Notes under the pieces: model-generated
What the model saw: the letters and a program-made list of their open reading frames with translations, nothing else
The model's database searches: none
Told to the model about the DNA's origin: nothing
Source: Nitrospirillum sp034427435
GTDB lineage: Bacteria; Pseudomonadota; Alphaproteobacteria; Azospirillales; Azospirillaceae
NCBI RefSeq assembly: GCF_034427435.1
Contig: NZ_JAXQNP010000004.1
Span: 744,001-808,000, forward strand
Length of the DNA stretch: 64,000 nucleotides
Reading direction: 5' to 3'
Program-made: the position numbers and the translations under genes
Shown here: positions 63,557-64,000 of the stretch, piece by piece
Position numbering within the stretch: position 1 is the stretch's first letter
How the letters are laid out: each line of letters opens with the position of its first letter

Positions 63557-64000
63557 ATGCGTCGCCGCAGCGCTGCGCAGCATGCGCCGAAGGGCGGTCG
63601 CCCTGGCGACACCGCCCTGGATTATTGGCAACGCCTGCGGAAAGACCGCCTGTCCAACGCCGCCGCCATCGCCGCCGTCCTGGCGATGGCGGCGGCGCTT
63701 CTGTCCTGGCTGAATGTCCTGTTCACCGGCCCGCTGCCCCAAACCCGCGGCAACCCGTTGTATTGGGCCCTGATGATACCCTGCGCCTGGTGGGCTTCCG
63801 ACCTCACCCGCTTTCGGCCCGGTGCGGTGATCGTGATGCGGCTGATGTTTATCCTGGCGCCGCTTCTGGCCAGCGCCGCCCTATTGCAAATGAACAACAC
63901 ACGCCCGGATGAAATCGTGGCGCCGGCCGTCCTGTTCGCCCTGGCCTGCACGACGGCGGCCGCCGGTGCCCTATGCTACCGCCGCAGCCTGCTGCGCCGC
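63557..64000 (+). CDS. Multi-pass membrane protein, N-terminal part
   Basis: The plus frame from ATG 63557 stays open to the window edge (148 codons), so the 3' end is missing. After a basic cytoplasmic start, four hydrophobic segments follow: AAAIAAVLAMAAALLSWLNV, WALMIPCAWWA, VMRLMFILAPLLASAAL and VAPAVLFALACTTAAAGAL. I do not recognise a family. GGAGGAGG precedes the start by 12 bases, with a TTG three bases earlier as an alternative start. No link to the upstream gene beyond orientation. Confidence 0.65.
   Translation, partial: MRRRSAAQHAPKGGRPGDTALDYWQRLRKDRLSNAAAIAAVLAMAAALLSWLNVLFTGPLPQTRGNPLYWALMIPCAWWASDLTRFRPGAVIVMRLMFILAPLLASAALLQMNNTRPDEIVAPAVLFALACTTAAAGALCYRRSLLRR

Noticed and set aside
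1..64000. tRNA, rRNA, CRISPR array, IS element or prophage
   Set aside because: I scanned for cloverleaf-like, repeat-spacer and transposase or integrase signatures and saw none convincing.

Overview
The window is high-GC DNA with strong codon bias and dense, tightly packed genes. Its gene content points to an alphaproteobacterium, most likely Rhodospirillales (Azospirillum/Nitrospirillum/Niveispirillum-like). The indicators are an ammonium transporter plus PII pair with sigma-54-type promoter sequences, a matAB malonate locus beside a TRAP transporter, several envelope beta-barrels, and many two-component and MCP signalling genes. The genus is inferred from gene content only. No rRNA, tRNA, CRISPR array, transposase or phage gene was seen.

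Layout. 1-4.1 kb: N-terminus of an S10 carboxypeptidase, a MipA/OmpV outer-membrane protein and a KP-43-like subtilase. 4.2-8.2 kb: nitrogen block, amtB then glnK on the minus strand, divergent from a BBP2-type porin with a near-consensus sigma-54 promoter. 8.4-13.8 kb: signalling block with a PAS histidine kinase, a hybrid kinase, a stand-alone receiver and a NarL-type regulator. 14-16.4 kb: a dipeptidyl-peptidase IV. 16.4-19.1 kb: bfd, then a lower-GC insert holding a PIN-domain protein, an XRE-ImmA/IrrE regulator and a broken small membrane ORF. 19.1-26.4 kb: OprB-type porin operon, a RoxA-like dihaem cytochrome, a catalase-like lipoprotein and bacterioferritin. 26.4-31.3 kb: Kup and KirBac potassium proteins and a PafA-type phosphatase. 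31.5-35.5 kb: ABC transporter, tandem palindromes and an MFS carrier. 36.2-42.9 kb: malonate catabolism (matB, malonyl-CoA decarboxylase) divergent from a TRAP transporter. 43-46 kb: MCP, ribbon-helix-helix protein and LuxR solo. 46-49 kb: rfbBDA for dTDP-L-rhamnose without rfbC. 49.4-55.9 kb: small membrane and secreted proteins, MFS, M28 peptidase and amidase. 56-58.5 kb: a complete bufferin-type RiPP operon (bufABCD). 58.5-64 kb: a DTGS-motif protein, a LysR regulator, a large Tat-exported putative glycosidase and the start of a membrane protein.

Two themes stand out. First, the bufABCD operon encodes a small four-Cys exported precursor, a DUF692 (MNIO) oxidase, a DUF2063 partner and a DoxX protein; by homology it makes a modified peptide that sequesters copper. 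Second, four otherwise ordinary genes (hybrid kinase, NarL-type regulator, kup, TRAP binding protein) are each broken by one frameshift, and each is repaired by adding one C to a C-run. This pattern looks like homopolymer undercalling in the assembly rather than gene decay, so these genes are probably intact in the cell.
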